A DNA stretch of 64,000 nucleotides from Clostridium_X cadaveris (GCF_039521325.1 NZ_BAAACD010000024.1); one strand, 5' to 3'. Numbered from the stretch's first letter, positions 15,738 to 25,430 are shown. Numbers and translations are program-made. The notes: generated from the sequence alone by a model not told the origin.

Positions 15738-17693
15738 CTATTTGCTGAATAAAGATTTAATCCAAGCTACAAAACCTTTTTTCTCTTGCTTTTCTTCTAC
15801 CTTCTTAGTTTCTTCCTTCTTTTCAGCTTTTATTTCTTCTGTCTTCATTATGAATTTAACTTTTCCGCTCATATCCTCACTTATACCTGAGTAGCTGTTA
15901 TATTCCTTCGATAACTTTACAAGCTCATCTTTTACATCTATTAAGTTATCTATATCTGATATCTTTTCAGTACCTACTTCATGAAGTTTTCCTATACCTT
16001 CATTTTGTAAAGTATCCATGCCTGTCTTTAAATCGCCTGTACCTTGTAATAGCTTATTAGACCCTTCTAAAAGCTGTCCAGAACTATTAGCTAATGTGCC
16101 AATTCCTTTATTTAATTCATCTGCTCCATTCATCAATGTATTTACACTTGATGATATCTTATTCATGTTATCTCCACCTAGGGCATTAACACCATCGGCT
16201 AATTTTTGTGATCCAGCTTGAAGAGGAAGACTTCCTTCTTTTTTAAGCTGATTTCCTGCTCCATTCAAGCCATTTAAGCCTGAATTTAAAGCAGCCACAC
16301 CATTTAACAATGATTCATTTCCTTCATATAAAGCTCCATATAGCTGATTCAAGCCTCCAGTAATCATGTCATCAGATGTCTTTAATTTTTCCAATGCTGG
16401 CTCTAATGATTTTAATCCATCGATTAAACCCTTAAGCTGTTGCTTTTGAGGTGCTTCATCTGGTAATGTTCCATATATGCCCTCTAATACTGGTACTGCT
16501 GCTGATAATTGTTTAGCAGTTTCATAAAGATTATTTATGCCTTTATTTTCATCATTTTTGCCAGCAATCAAAGTCTTAGCAGATACTTGAGATTTTTTAA
16601 TACCCTCTAAAACTTTAGCTGATCCCTGTGATGCTTCATCAAGCTTACTCAAGAACAAATCAAATTTACTATTGTAAGCTTTTAATCCATTGTTTAGATC
16701 ATTTACTCCACCTACTAATTGTTGTCCTTGTTTTACTATTGCTGGATACTTATCTCCTATAAGCTTTAATCCACCATAAAGCTTACCAAACCCAGCATCA
16801 ACTTTACCTACTCCATCATTAAACATTGCAAAATTATCATTAAATGTCTTTTGACCATCAGCAAGTTGAATAGAGCCATCTAGCAGAGCCTTTCCTCCGT
16901 CATTTAACTTATTTAAAGCATCCTTAAGCTCGTCTACATTTTCTACTCCATCAATTTTATCTATATCAGGTATTTCAGGTGTAGCTACAAACATCATAGA
17001 ACTTAATTCAAAATCCTTAACATCTGCTTCAACAATCATAGTATCCTTCAATGCATCAAAATCCTCTAACTTTAAGCTTTCTTTTAAACCTGGCAATGCA
17101 GCAAAAGTTAATACTTGCTTATCTCCATCATCTATCATTGATGCACCATCTACTTTTACATTAGAGAACTTATCTGTTGGAATTATAACAGTTCCTGCTA
17201 CTGTAAACGGAACATATACTTCTCTCTCAGCTCCATCAACATTTATAGTTCTCTTTTCATTGTTCTTTACAGAAATAGTGATTTTTACTTTTCCGTCTTT
17301 TCCTACAAGATCTGATGGTTTTATAGATTTTCCATTTAATTCATAATTAACTACTACATCTAAAGGAAGCCTCTTATCACATTTTCCATTGTAATATAAA
17401 TCTTTTTTATCACTGTTCCACACCATATAATCATTTTCTAAAACAGGTTTTTCGTCACCTTTTACATTTTTCACGTCTCTTAAAGATGATTTATCCTTTA
17501 AATTCTTAATAGCCTCATCGCTGCTTATCCAGTTAGAAACTGTATTGCTTACATCTTTTCCTTCACTGTCTAAGTTAACATAGACAGTTTCATCCTTGCT
17601 TATTGTTGCTGCATAAGCAGGCATTGCACTAGTCATCATAGTTCCAACCATTACTAATGCTAAAACTTTTTTAGACATTGCCTTATATTGCAT
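15738..17693 (-). CDS. Exported coiled protein with Leu-x-x-Gly-type repeats, partner of an MMPL exporter
   Basis: The 651-aa protein has a signal peptide (VLALVMVGTMMTSAMPAYA) and a beta-rich N-terminal part. From about residue 245 a long helical part carries repeated L-x-x-G motifs of the YhgE/Pip-like heptad type (for example LNDGGKALLDGS, LNNGLKAY, LNSGLNGLNG, LQAGSQKLADG). The tail is Lys/Glu-rich and ends FVAWIKSLFSK. It overlaps the MMPL gene by 11 bases, so both are made together. The role is unknown. A periplasm-like, wall-zone accessory to the exporter, or a structural coiled rod, is plausible. The upstream ATG has GGGCG at 7 bases; a second ATG at codon 6 is possible. Confidence 0.75.
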   Translation of the reverse strand: MQYKAMSKKVLALVMVGTMMTSAMPAYAATISKDETVYVNLDSEGKDVSNTVSNWISSDEAIKNLKDKSSLRDVKNVKGDEKPVLENDYMVWNSDKKDLYYNGKCDKRLPLDVVVNYELNGKSIKPSDLVGKDGKVKITISVKNNEKRTINVDGAEREVYVPFTVAGTVIIPTDKFSNVKVDGASMIDDGDKQVLTFAALPGLKESLKLEDFDALKDTMIVEADVKDFELSSMMFVATPEIPDIDKIDGVENVDELKDALNKLNDGGKALLDGSIQLADGQKTFNDNFAMFNDGVGKVDAGFGKLYGGLKLIGDKYPAIVKQGQQLVGGVNDLNNGLKAYNSKFDLFLSKLDEASQGSAKVLEGIKKSQVSAKTLIAGKNDENKGINNLYETAKQLSAAVPVLEGIYGTLPDEAPQKQQLKGLIDGLKSLEPALEKLKTSDDMITGGLNQLYGALYEGNESLLNGVAALNSGLNGLNGAGNQLKKEGSLPLQAGSQKLADGVNALGGDNMNKISSSVNTLMNGADELNKGIGTLANSSGQLLEGSNKLLQGTGDLKTGMDTLQNEGIGKLHEVGTEKISDIDNLIDVKDELVKLSKEYNSYSGISEDMSGKVKFIMKTEEIKAEKKEETKKVEEKQEKKGFVAWIKSLFSK

Positions 17694-19779
17694 CTTTCAT
17701 CGCCCTTTCTTCTACGTTCTTTCCAAAACCCTTACTTGTTTTTTCTATTATTCCATCACAAACTAAAAGGATGGATGGTAAAATAAAGATTATTACAAAC
17801 ATACTTATTAATGCTCCTCTAGACATTAAATTGCATAGAGAGCTTATCATCTCAAGTTTAGATATAAGTCCTACCCCTGCTGTTGCTGCAAAGAATGTTA
17901 ACGCACTTGTTACTATAGATTTAGCTGAGCTTTGTACTGCAACTTCAACAGCTTCGAATTTATCTAATCCAGCATTTCTTTCATCTTTAAATCTTGAAGT
18001 AAGAAGTATCGCATAATCTACAGTTGCTCCAAGCTGTATAGTACCTATTACTATGGATGCTATAAATGGTATTACTGTTCCTGTATAGAAAGGTATTCCC
18101 ATATTTATGAATATAGCCAGTTCTATTGCTAGTACTAATAATATTGGTATAGTTAAAGATTTAAATACAAGTGCTATTATTGCAAAAATAGCTACTATTG
18201 AAACTACATTAACTTTCTTAAAATCGCTGTCTGCTATTCTTATTAGATCTTTAGTTAATGGTGCTTCTCCTCCAATTAGTCCTTCGCTGTCATACTTTTT
18301 AACTATTTTTTCTATATCATCAAGCTGATTGTTTACTTCATCACTAGCTGCGGCATATTTAGAGTTTATAATTAGTCTTTCATAACCATCACTTTTAACC
18401 ATCTTCATCAAATCTTGTGGAAGAAAATCTATTGGAACTCTTGGTCCTAAAACTTTTTCTAATGCTATAACAGAACTTATTCCATCCAAATTTTCAATTT
18501 CATCAATCATCTGCTTTTTATTATAACCATCTAAATCTTCACGAACTAATATCATATTTGTAGAAGTCATGTTATAATCATTCTTCATTTTATTAGTTGC
18601 AACTATGGATGGTAGATCTTGAGGTAAAGACCTGTCCAAATTATAGTAAACTTTAGCATGGCTGTTTCCATAAATAGCTGGTATAAATAAAACTATAAAT
18701 ACAGCTATGAAAGCTTTATAATGCTTGGTCACAAATTTTGCAGTTCCTTTGAATTCTGGAAGAAGTTGTTTATGGTTATATTTATGAATTACTCTATCAA
18801 AAGTAAGAATCAATGCTGGAAGTATTGTTAGAGTACATAGAACTCCTAGTAACACTCCTTTTGCCATTACAATTCCTATATCTTTACCTAAAGTAAGTTC
18901 CATAACTATAAGAGCCATAAAGCCTGCTATAGTTGTAAGAGAGCTTCCTGTTATAGATGCGAAAGTCTTTTCAATAGCACTAGCCATCGCTTCTGTTCTA
19001 TCTTCAGTGACTGCTCTTTCTTCATCATATCTGTGAAGAAGGAATATAGAGTAATCCATGGTAACTCCTAATTGAAGTACAGCTGCTAATGCCTTTGTTA
19101 CATAAGATATTTGTCCTAAAAATACGTTAGTTCCAAAATTATATATTATTGCTATTCCTATGCTAGTAAGAAAAATAATTGGTGTTACATAGGATGTCAT
19201 GGTTAATGATAAAACAAGAACTGATAGTGCTACTGCTAGTAAAACATAAAATGGTGTTTCCTTATCTGCTAAATCTTTTGTATCTTTTACAATTCCAGCG
19301 GTTCCTCCTAAAAAGATTTCTTTATCTGTTAGATGCCTTATTTCTTCTATGGCCTCTTGTGTTTCTTCTGCTGATGAACCCTCAGACATTGTTATAAGTA
19401 TCATTGTTGAATTTTCGCCGCTATAGAATAAGTTTTTTACCTCTTCTGGGTATATATCTTGTGGTACAGTAGTATCAGCAAGATCATCTATCCATATAGC
19501 CTCTTCAACACTTGGTACCTTTGCTATCTTATTTTTTAAATCTACTACATCTTTGCTATCCATATTTTCAACAATCAGCATCGATATAGTTCCTGTATTA
19601 AAGTTATCCTTTAATATCTCTTGTGCCTTCATGGTATCTAATTCTTCTGGTAGATAGCTTAGTAAATCGTAATTTATCTTAGTTTTTAGTGAACCAAATA
19701 CACTAGGAATTAAAAGCACTATGGCTATCACCAAGATAAACTTTCTGCTTTCTGCTATCTTCTTACACAACTTTTGCAT
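17683..19779 (-). CDS. MMPL/RND-superfamily exporter
   Basis: This 698-aa integral membrane protein has two homologous halves. Each has one membrane helix, a large outside domain (about 30-180 and 370-500) and a cluster of five to six helices. GVTMDYSIFLLHRY and GATVDYAILLTSRF are the matching conserved helix-4 motifs, with Asp in each half as expected for proton coupling. Relatives export lipids, fatty acids, drugs or hopanoids. It is first in a two-gene operon with the exported heptad protein, behind a promoter carrying TetR-like operators, which points to ligand-induced efflux. The substrate is unknown. Confidence 0.9.
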   Translation of the reverse strand: MQKLCKKIAESRKFILVIAIVLLIPSVFGSLKTKINYDLLSYLPEELDTMKAQEILKDNFNTGTISMLIVENMDSKDVVDLKNKIAKVPSVEEAIWIDDLADTTVPQDIYPEEVKNLFYSGENSTMILITMSEGSSAEETQEAIEEIRHLTDKEIFLGGTAGIVKDTKDLADKETPFYVLLAVALSVLVLSLTMTSYVTPIIFLTSIGIAIIYNFGTNVFLGQISYVTKALAAVLQLGVTMDYSIFLLHRYDEERAVTEDRTEAMASAIEKTFASITGSSLTTIAGFMALIVMELTLGKDIGIVMAKGVLLGVLCTLTILPALILTFDRVIHKYNHKQLLPEFKGTAKFVTKHYKAFIAVFIVLFIPAIYGNSHAKVYYNLDRSLPQDLPSIVATNKMKNDYNMTSTNMILVREDLDGYNKKQMIDEIENLDGISSVIALEKVLGPRVPIDFLPQDLMKMVKSDGYERLIINSKYAAASDEVNNQLDDIEKIVKKYDSEGLIGGEAPLTKDLIRIADSDFKKVNVVSIVAIFAIIALVFKSLTIPILLVLAIELAIFINMGIPFYTGTVIPFIASIVIGTIQLGATVDYAILLTSRFKDERNAGLDKFEAVEVAVQSSAKSIVTSALTFFAATAGVGLISKLEMISSLCNLMSRGALISMFVIIFILPSILLVCDGIIEKTSKGFGKNVEERAMKDAI

Positions 19780-19814
19780 AATACCTCCCCTTTTCTTGAA
19801 TGTCTCCCTTTTTA

Positions 19815-19880
19815 TTTTTGTACTCAGTAGTCAGTTTTGTCTCATATATAGATATTATGACTTTTGTACTGACTAGTCAA
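19815..19880 (-). promoter_or_regulatory. Promoter of the MMPL operon with two TetR-type operator candidates
   Basis: On the - strand TTGACT (19880-19875) and TAATAT (19857-19852) are 17 bases apart. The palindrome TGACTAGTCA (19870-19879) covers the -35 box, and a related ACTGACTACTGAGTAC lies downstream of the expected start site (about 19821-19836). This is the usual layout for a TetR repressor, but no tetR gene is adjacent. The rest of the 340-bp gap (19780-20119) holds only the terminator of the next operon. Confidence 0.65.
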
Positions 19881-20020
19881 TATATGTGTGTATCTTTTTA
19901 CTTTTTGTACATATTACTAAATTGTATTTAAAGTTATAATAATTGTATTATTACCATACAAACTATTCACTTTATTATTTTGTAAATGATTTCAATGACT
20001 TTTTAATTATTTTTTTAAAT

Positions 20021-20058
20021 AAAAAAGGATATTAAAATTCATTTCATTTTAATATCCT
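20021..20058 (-). terminator. Rho-independent terminator of the ABC importer operon
   Basis: Arms AGGATATTAAAA/TTTTAATATCCT are perfect over 12 bp, with a T-run on the - strand. Confidence 0.85.
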
Positions 20059-20119
20059 AAGATTATTTATTATAAAAGTTATTTTTTTGTTTTTATTTTA
20101 TTCATATTTTAAATTTCTA

Positions 20120-21445
20120 TTAGTTACTTCTTGCTTCCTTCATAGCTGCTTCACCTTTTTCTTGAGCTGATTTCAAAGCATCATCCACTGATTTTTGTCC
20201 TTTGAATACTTGTTCAAGTTCTCCTCCTAAAGTGTCAAGAGCAGGAATAACACCTATATTTCTAGCTCCTTGCCATCCTTTATCTAAAGTCTCTAAAGGA
20301 ACTTTTTTTACTGGATTTTCGCTTAAGAATTTTTTATAGTTCTCTGATTCAAAAGCCGACTTTCTAACAGGAATATAACCTGTGTTTTCAGAGAAGTAAG
20401 CTGTATTTTCAGTATCTGTTAAATACTTAATATATAACCAGCTTGCAAGTTTTTGTTCATCACTGCCACCATTAAATACAGCTACATTAGTTCCATAATA
20501 TAATTGTACATCTTCTTTATAGGTTGGAAGTGCTGCTGAAAACCATTTTGCTTTCATTCCTTTTTGTATGTAAGGAATTGCTGAGGTTGAGCAAATTGCC
20601 ATTGCTGCTTTTTCTTGATTAAATGTAGTGTTTGCGTTCTTATCTTCTCCTGCAAGTCTTGCAGTTTTATCATTTATCATTGAAGCTATAAACTCAACTG
20701 CTGCTTTAGTTTCTGGTGTATTAAAGTTTATTTTATCTGCTTTTTCATCTATAACTTCTCCACCAGCTTGTTTAACCCATATTCCTATATCAGTAGATAT
20801 ATTATTTTCTAAAGCTAATCCATACACTTCTGGAGTTCCATCATTATTATTATCTACAGTAAGCTTTTTAGCTGCTTCTTTTAATTCATCCCAAGTCTTA
20901 GGAACTTCTACGTTCTTTGCTTTTAACATATCTTCATTATAATATAACACCATTTGACTCTTATTTAATGGAAATGCATATTGTTTTCCATCCCATTCTC
21001 CATCTTTTAAGAACATCTCTGGTACATCCTTAATGCTTTCATCACTAAGTCCAACTTCTTTATTTGTCATATATGGTTTTAAGTCTTCTGCTAAGCCTTT
21101 TTCAACATACCATGACAACCTATTGGAATAGATTTGAGTCATGTTAGGAAGTGTATTAGATTTCGCTGCTCCCATAAGTTTGTCAAATAAGTCTCTATAA
21201 GAACCTTGATATACTAAATTTACTTTTATGTTCTCATTTTTCTTCTCGAAGTCATCAGTAAGCTTCTTTAGTGCTTCCTCATTTGCGCCCTTCATCGCAT
21301 GCCAAAAAGAAATTTCTACAGGTTTTTCAATTTTAGTTGCTATACCCTTTTCTTCTTTTTTTTCTGTTGCCTTATCCTTGCCACATGCTGCAAGGCTCAC
21401 TGTCATTGCAGCAAGAAGCACCATTGATATTAGTCTTTTTTTCAT
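20120..21445 (-). CDS. ABC-transporter sugar-type substrate-binding lipoprotein
   Basis: The 441-aa protein has a lipoprotein signal peptide with lipobox LAAC at residues 18-21, then a short charged linker, then an extracellular solute-binding domain of family 1 (UgpB/MalE type; ISFWHAMKGANEEALKKL near the start). It captures a carbohydrate or glycerol-phosphate compound outside the membrane and delivers it to the two permeases encoded upstream. The UgpB-like WHAM motif slightly favours glycerol-3-phosphate or a phosphodiester, but this is not proof. It is last in the four-gene operon and precedes a strong terminator. Confidence 0.9.
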   Translation of the reverse strand: MKKRLISMVLLAAMTVSLAACGKDKATEKKEEKGIATKIEKPVEISFWHAMKGANEEALKKLTDDFEKKNENIKVNLVYQGSYRDLFDKLMGAAKSNTLPNMTQIYSNRLSWYVEKGLAEDLKPYMTNKEVGLSDESIKDVPEMFLKDGEWDGKQYAFPLNKSQMVLYYNEDMLKAKNVEVPKTWDELKEAAKKLTVDNNNDGTPEVYGLALENNISTDIGIWVKQAGGEVIDEKADKINFNTPETKAAVEFIASMINDKTARLAGEDKNANTTFNQEKAAMAICSTSAIPYIQKGMKAKWFSAALPTYKEDVQLYYGTNVAVFNGGSDEQKLASWLYIKYLTDTENTAYFSENTGYIPVRKSAFESENYKKFLSENPVKKVPLETLDKGWQGARNIGVIPALDTLGGELEQVFKGQKSVDDALKSAQEKGEAAMKEARSN

Positions 21446-21464
21446 CTTGTCATCCCTCCATTTA

Positions 21465-22283
21465 TTAACCTTTTATTCCGCTCCCCTTGACTCCATCAAA
21501 AACATACTTCTTAAGCATAAGAAAAACTATTATCATAGGTAGTATTATCATAGCTGATAATGCCATAAGTAGATGGTAGTCCGCCCCTACTTCAGTTGTA
21601 AATTTGCTTAAAGCCGTAGGAAGAGTTCTCATTTCATCAGAATTCGTCATGACCATAGGCCACATAAATGAATTCCAACTATTTATTACCTTTAAAATAG
21701 CCACAGTTATTATAGCTGGTTTGGCTATTGGTAAAACTACATTAATTAAAAATTTAAAATCTGAGCATCCATCAACTTTACTGGAATAGTATAATTCTTT
21801 TGGAATACCTATAAAGTGCTGCCTTAAAAAAAATATAGCAAATACACTTGTACACCAAGGAAGTATCAATGCTTTATATGTATCTATCCATCCAAGCTTA
21901 CTTAATATCACAAAATTAGGAATCACTAAAACTTCCCCTGGCACCATCATAGTCCCCATAAGTATGGCAAATAAAATTCCTTTACCTTTGAAGTCTAGTT
22001 TTGCAAAAGCAAAAGCTGATAATATACATGTTATAAGCTCTCCAATAGTTATGCATATGGTGACAAATGTACTATTAAAAAAGTATCTTGGTAAATTTCC
22101 ATAAGTTAATACCTCTTTGAAATTCTCTATAGAAAATTCTTCCGGAAAAAATGTTGGAGGTATTCTTAAAATTTCTTCTGGTGTTTTCATTGACGAGAGC
22201 ACCATCCATATAAATGGAAATGTTATAAGCAATGCTCCTAAACTAAGAAAAATATATATAGCAAAATTTTTCTTCTTATTCAT
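21465..22283 (-). CDS. Carbohydrate ABC transporter permease (UgpE/MalG type)
   Basis: This 272-aa inner-membrane protein has about six helices and the permease EAA motif (YYSSKVDGCSDFKFLINVVLPIAKPA). It starts at ATG 22283, which overlaps the stop of the first permease gene by 8 bases; the AAGAAGG site lies within that gene. Longer in-frame starts are inside the neighbour. It forms the translocation channel with the UgpA-like permease and works with the ATPase and binding lipoprotein of this operon. Confidence 0.92.
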   Translation of the reverse strand: MNKKKNFAIYIFLSLGALLITFPFIWMVLSSMKTPEEILRIPPTFFPEEFSIENFKEVLTYGNLPRYFFNSTFVTICITIGELITCILSAFAFAKLDFKGKGILFAILMGTMMVPGEVLVIPNFVILSKLGWIDTYKALILPWCTSVFAIFFLRQHFIGIPKELYYSSKVDGCSDFKFLINVVLPIAKPAIITVAILKVINSWNSFMWPMVMTNSDEMRTLPTALSKFTTEVGADYHLLMALSAMIILPMIIVFLMLKKYVFDGVKGSGIKG

Positions 22284-23160
22284 AATAATTAAACCTTCTT
22301 CCAACTCTAAATTGAATAATAGAAAGTATGGCAATTATCATAAATAAAAGAAATGCTGCGGCAGAAGCTGAAGCAAATTGCCATTTCATATAAAATTTAT
22401 CAAAAACATAATAAACTATAGTAAGTGCACTTTTAAGAGGACCTGGCTTTTTATCGTATAACACAAAAATTTCATCAAAGATTTTTATACTGCCTATGGT
22501 TGATGTTATGACTAAAAAAACCAATGTAGGTGCAAGCATTGGAATAGTTATATTCCTAAAAATCACAAATTTTCCTGCTCCATCTATCCTCGCTGCATTA
22601 TAATATCTTTCATCTATAGTTTGAAGTCCTGCAAGTATTATAAGGGTTTTATAACCAAGACCTTTCCATATGTTTAAAAAAACGAGCATAGGCATGGTCC
22701 ATTTTTCATCTAATAAAAAGCCTTGACTTTGATATCCTAAAAAATTTATTATCATATTTAAAAATCCATATTCACTATGAAAGATCCATCTCCATACTAC
22801 AGAAATAGCAACAGATGCAGTTACAAATGGTATAAAATACACGCTAGTAAAAAAACCCTTTAGTCTTTTTATCTTATTTATATTGATAGCAACTATCAAT
22901 GCTAAGGCAATTGATAAAGGAACTGACAAAGCAACATAAGTAAATGTATTTTTAATAGCAATATAAAAGTTTTCATCTGTAAGTACGTTAATGAAGTTGT
23001 CAAGTCCTACTTCATATACTTCATCTGTCACATAATTAAACTTTGTATAAAATCCCATAGCAAAAACCTTAAACAAAGGGATAAGCTGAAAAACTACTAT
23101 TATTAGCATGCTTGGAATTAGATACAAATAATTCTTATACCACTTATTCCTCATCTTCAT
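22276..23160 (-). CDS. Carbohydrate ABC transporter permease (UgpA/MalF type)
   Basis: The permease has about six membrane helices and the EAA motif (YYNAARIDGAGKFVIFRNITIPML), and is partner to the following UgpE-like permease. The start is ambiguous: ATG 23169, 23160 and 23154 are all in frame and overlap the end of the ATPase gene. I use 23160, which has AGGGG 9 bases upstream (294 aa). The tight overlaps on both sides show a single co-translated operon. Confidence 0.92.
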   Translation of the reverse strand: MKMRNKWYKNYLYLIPSMLIIVVFQLIPLFKVFAMGFYTKFNYVTDEVYEVGLDNFINVLTDENFYIAIKNTFTYVALSVPLSIALALIVAININKIKRLKGFFTSVYFIPFVTASVAISVVWRWIFHSEYGFLNMIINFLGYQSQGFLLDEKWTMPMLVFLNIWKGLGYKTLIILAGLQTIDERYYNAARIDGAGKFVIFRNITIPMLAPTLVFLVITSTIGSIKIFDEIFVLYDKKPGPLKSALTIVYYVFDKFYMKWQFASASAAAFLLFMIIAILSIIQFRVGRRFNYYE

Positions 23161-24196
23161 AGAACACATCCCCTATAAGTTTATTGTCTTTATATATATG
23201 AAAGGATTTCACCTTAAATTTGCCATGACCATCCATACAATGAATATGATTACCATAAACTAAGGATAATCTTCTTTCACTGCATTCGATTACACTTATT
23301 ACATCTTTACCTAAAACTTTTTCTTCTATAAGTTGTCCATTAATATTTCCATTCTTGTCTGGAACTATATTTTCAGGTCTTATTCCTATTTCAACATCAT
23401 CCATATTCTCTATTGAAGGCACATTAAACTTTAACCCTTCACCCTGAAAAACATTATTTATAATCTTACCTTTTACTAAATTTATTTTTGGTCTTCCTAT
23501 GAAAGAGGCTGCAAATATAGATTCAGGTTTTCTATATAATTCCTCTCCATTACAATACTGCATTACCTGTCCGTCTTTCATTAGCAATATTTTATCCGAT
23601 ATAGACATAGCTTCTTCTTGATCATGAGTTACAAATAATGTAGTTATTCCAACTTTTCTTTGTATAGCTTTTATCTCTTCTCTCATTTCTACTCTTAACT
23701 TCTCATCTAAATTACTAAAAGGCTCATCCATTAAAAGTATACTAGGTTTCTTTATAAGGGCTCGTCCTATAGCAACTCTCTGCTGTTGTCCACCTGAAAG
23801 CTGATTTGGTTTTCTATTTAATAAATTTTCAAGCTTTAGCAATGATACTATCGGCTTTAAAACCTCTTCCTTATCTTTTTTTTTCATTTTTTTAACTTTT
23901 AAAGGAAAAAGTATATTTTCTTTTACGGTCATATGAGGATATAAAGAATAGTTTTGAAATACCATTCCTATACATCTCTCTTCTGTAGGTATATCTTTTA
24001 CATTTAAATTATCAAAAAATATCTCTCCGCCACTCTCTTCTATTAATCCACTTATCATAAATAAAAGAGTGCTTTTACCACAGCCACTTGGACCTAATAT
24101 AGATATAAATTCTCCATTCTCAACGATTACATTAACATCATTAACAGCAGTAATTTCATCAAATTTTTTATATAAATTTTTTAAAACTATCTTCAT
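23144..24196 (-). CDS. ABC transporter ATP-binding protein (UgpC/MsmK type)
   Basis: The 350-aa cytoplasmic ATPase has Walker A GPSGCGKST at 36-44, signature LSGGQQQR, Walker B ILLMDEPFS and switch His (FVTHDQEE), followed by a C-terminal TOBE-like regulatory domain (IGIRPENIV). This long form is typical of carbohydrate importers. It is the first gene of the operon ATPase-permease-permease-lipoprotein. No sugar-processing enzyme is next to it, so the substrate stays open. Confidence 0.93.
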   Translation of the reverse strand: MKIVLKNLYKKFDEITAVNDVNVIVENGEFISILGPSGCGKSTLLFMISGLIEESGGEIFFDNLNVKDIPTEERCIGMVFQNYSLYPHMTVKENILFPLKVKKMKKKDKEEVLKPIVSLLKLENLLNRKPNQLSGGQQQRVAIGRALIKKPSILLMDEPFSNLDEKLRVEMREEIKAIQRKVGITTLFVTHDQEEAMSISDKILLMKDGQVMQYCNGEELYRKPESIFAASFIGRPKINLVKGKIINNVFQGEGLKFNVPSIENMDDVEIGIRPENIVPDKNGNINGQLIEEKVLGKDVISVIECSERRLSLVYGNHIHCMDGHGKFKVKSFHIYKDNKLIGDVFYEDEE

Positions 24197-24285
24197 TTAA
24201 TTCACCACTTTTATTAATATAAATTTTACATTCACCAATCTATAACTTATCATCTTATTCTTTTTTTATCAAATAGCCCTTTATA

Positions 24286-24305
24286 ATAGATGCTTTACCA
24301 TCTAT
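24286..24305. promoter_or_regulatory. Inverted repeat between the ABC operon and the TudS-like gene
   Basis: ATAGATG and CATCTAT (7-bp arms) are separated by 6 bases in the 201-bp divergent intergenic region. It could be an operator for either gene; nothing else there is distinctive beyond AT-rich promoter-like sequence. Confidence 0.35.
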
Positions 24306-24397
24306 AGAAATATTAAATAAATTATAATTTTCTTTATTTTAATGTTATAATTTTTAAAGTATTATCTTTACTTAAAAGTTTGAGGGGGAAAATCATT

Positions 24398-24883
24398 ATG
24401 CATAGAAATAAAAAGCTTATTATTGTATGTCACTGCATATTGAATCAAAATTCAGTTGTTAAACCTCTAGCTAGAGCTAAGGGAGCTTTCCCTATTGCAT
24501 CCATGCTTTTAAAAGACGGTATAGGTTTTATCCAACTTCCATGTCCAGAATTTAAATTTTTAGGTATAGACAGGCCTTCTATGACAAAATCTGATTATGA
24601 TTGTCCTGAATACAGAACCTTATGTAGAAATCTCTTCCTTCCATTTGTTGATGATATAAAAGCATATATTAGTAATGGTTACGAAATAGTTGGAATTTTG
24701 GGAATTAAACATAGTCCTACCTGTAGTGTGCGAGGACGTCAAGGAATATTTATTGAAGAAATAAATTCTTTATTAAAAAGCAATGATATAACCCTAAAAT
24801 CTTATGATATACCTGAATCTTATAATGAAGATAGTGAATCATTAGAACTATATCATGAGATAAAGTCCGCTTTTAACCTTTAA
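24398..24883 (+). CDS. TudS-related putative desulfidase
   Basis: The 161-aa protein resembles the DUF523/TudS group (CD3072-type). It has an N-terminal VCHCILNQN, LPCPE at about residue 46 and HSPTCS at about 110. These supply the conserved cysteines that in TudS hold a [4Fe-4S] cluster used to remove sulfur from thiouracil. The start at ATG 24398 is chosen because GGGGG is 9 bases upstream; the frame is open further to a TTG inside that purine run. It stands alone before a strong terminator. The reaction in this organism is not known. Confidence 0.75.
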   Translation: MHRNKKLIIVCHCILNQNSVVKPLARAKGAFPIASMLLKDGIGFIQLPCPEFKFLGIDRPSMTKSDYDCPEYRTLCRNLFLPFVDDIKAYISNGYEIVGILGIKHSPTCSVRGRQGIFIEEINSLLKSNDITLKSYDIPESYNEDSESLELYHEIKSAFNL

Positions 24884-24912
24884 ATAATGTGTAAAATTTT
24901 AATTTGTATAAA

Positions 24913-24961
24913 AAAAACCATAAGAAAGGAGCAATTCGCTGATTTCTTATGGTTTTTTTTG
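24913..24961 (+). terminator. Rho-independent terminator of the TudS-like gene
   Basis: Arms AAACCATAAGAAA/TTTCTTATGGTTT are followed by a run of T. Confidence 0.9.
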
Positions 24962-25063
24962 CGTAATATGCTTTTATAAACATTTGTTTTATAAAATCCA
25001 TTACTATTTTGTGATAAAATATATCTGCAAACGACATTTTATACGAAAAGGAGTCCTTAATTT

Positions 25064-25429
25064 ATGAAAATTCTTACACAAATAGGAATTGTACTTGGTA
25101 TATGCTTTCTAGGTGAAATGATTGCATCAGCATTACCTTTTTCTTTTCCTTCAAGTGTTATAAGTATGATAATTCTATTTATTCTTCTTATAACTAAAGT
25201 TATTAAAACCGAACATATAAAGGAAAAATCAGACTTTCTTTTAAAAAACATGGCTTTTTTCTTTATCCCTGCTGGAGTGGGCATAATGTCTAATTTCGAA
25301 TTTATAAAAAGCAGTATAATTCAGATACTTATAATATGTCTTATAACTACTATACTTACCTTTGTAGCTACATCATTTACTGTACAAGCAGTCTTAAAGC
25401 TTCAAAGAAAAATAAGGGGGAATGCATAA
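25064..25429 (+). CDS. CidA/LrgA family holin-like membrane protein
   Basis: The 121-aa protein has four predicted membrane helices and the LrgA features: GEMIASALPFSFPSSVISMI near residue 20, and FFIPAGVGIM near 66. Family members form small membrane assemblies that influence murein hydrolase activity, or export of pyruvate and related metabolites in some Firmicutes. It forms an operon with the LrgB-type gene, whose start is one base after its stop. The regulators lytSR or cidR are not adjacent. Confidence 0.9.
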   Translation: MKILTQIGIVLGICFLGEMIASALPFSFPSSVISMIILFILLITKVIKTEHIKEKSDFLLKNMAFFFIPAGVGIMSNFEFIKSSIIQILIICLITTILTFVATSFTVQAVLKLQRKIRGNA

Positions 25430-25430
25430 C

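Noticed and set aside
24197..24397. A riboswitch ahead of the ABC importer operon
   Set aside because: Only a 7-bp inverted repeat and AT-rich sequence are present, with no conserved riboswitch core or terminator/antiterminator pair.
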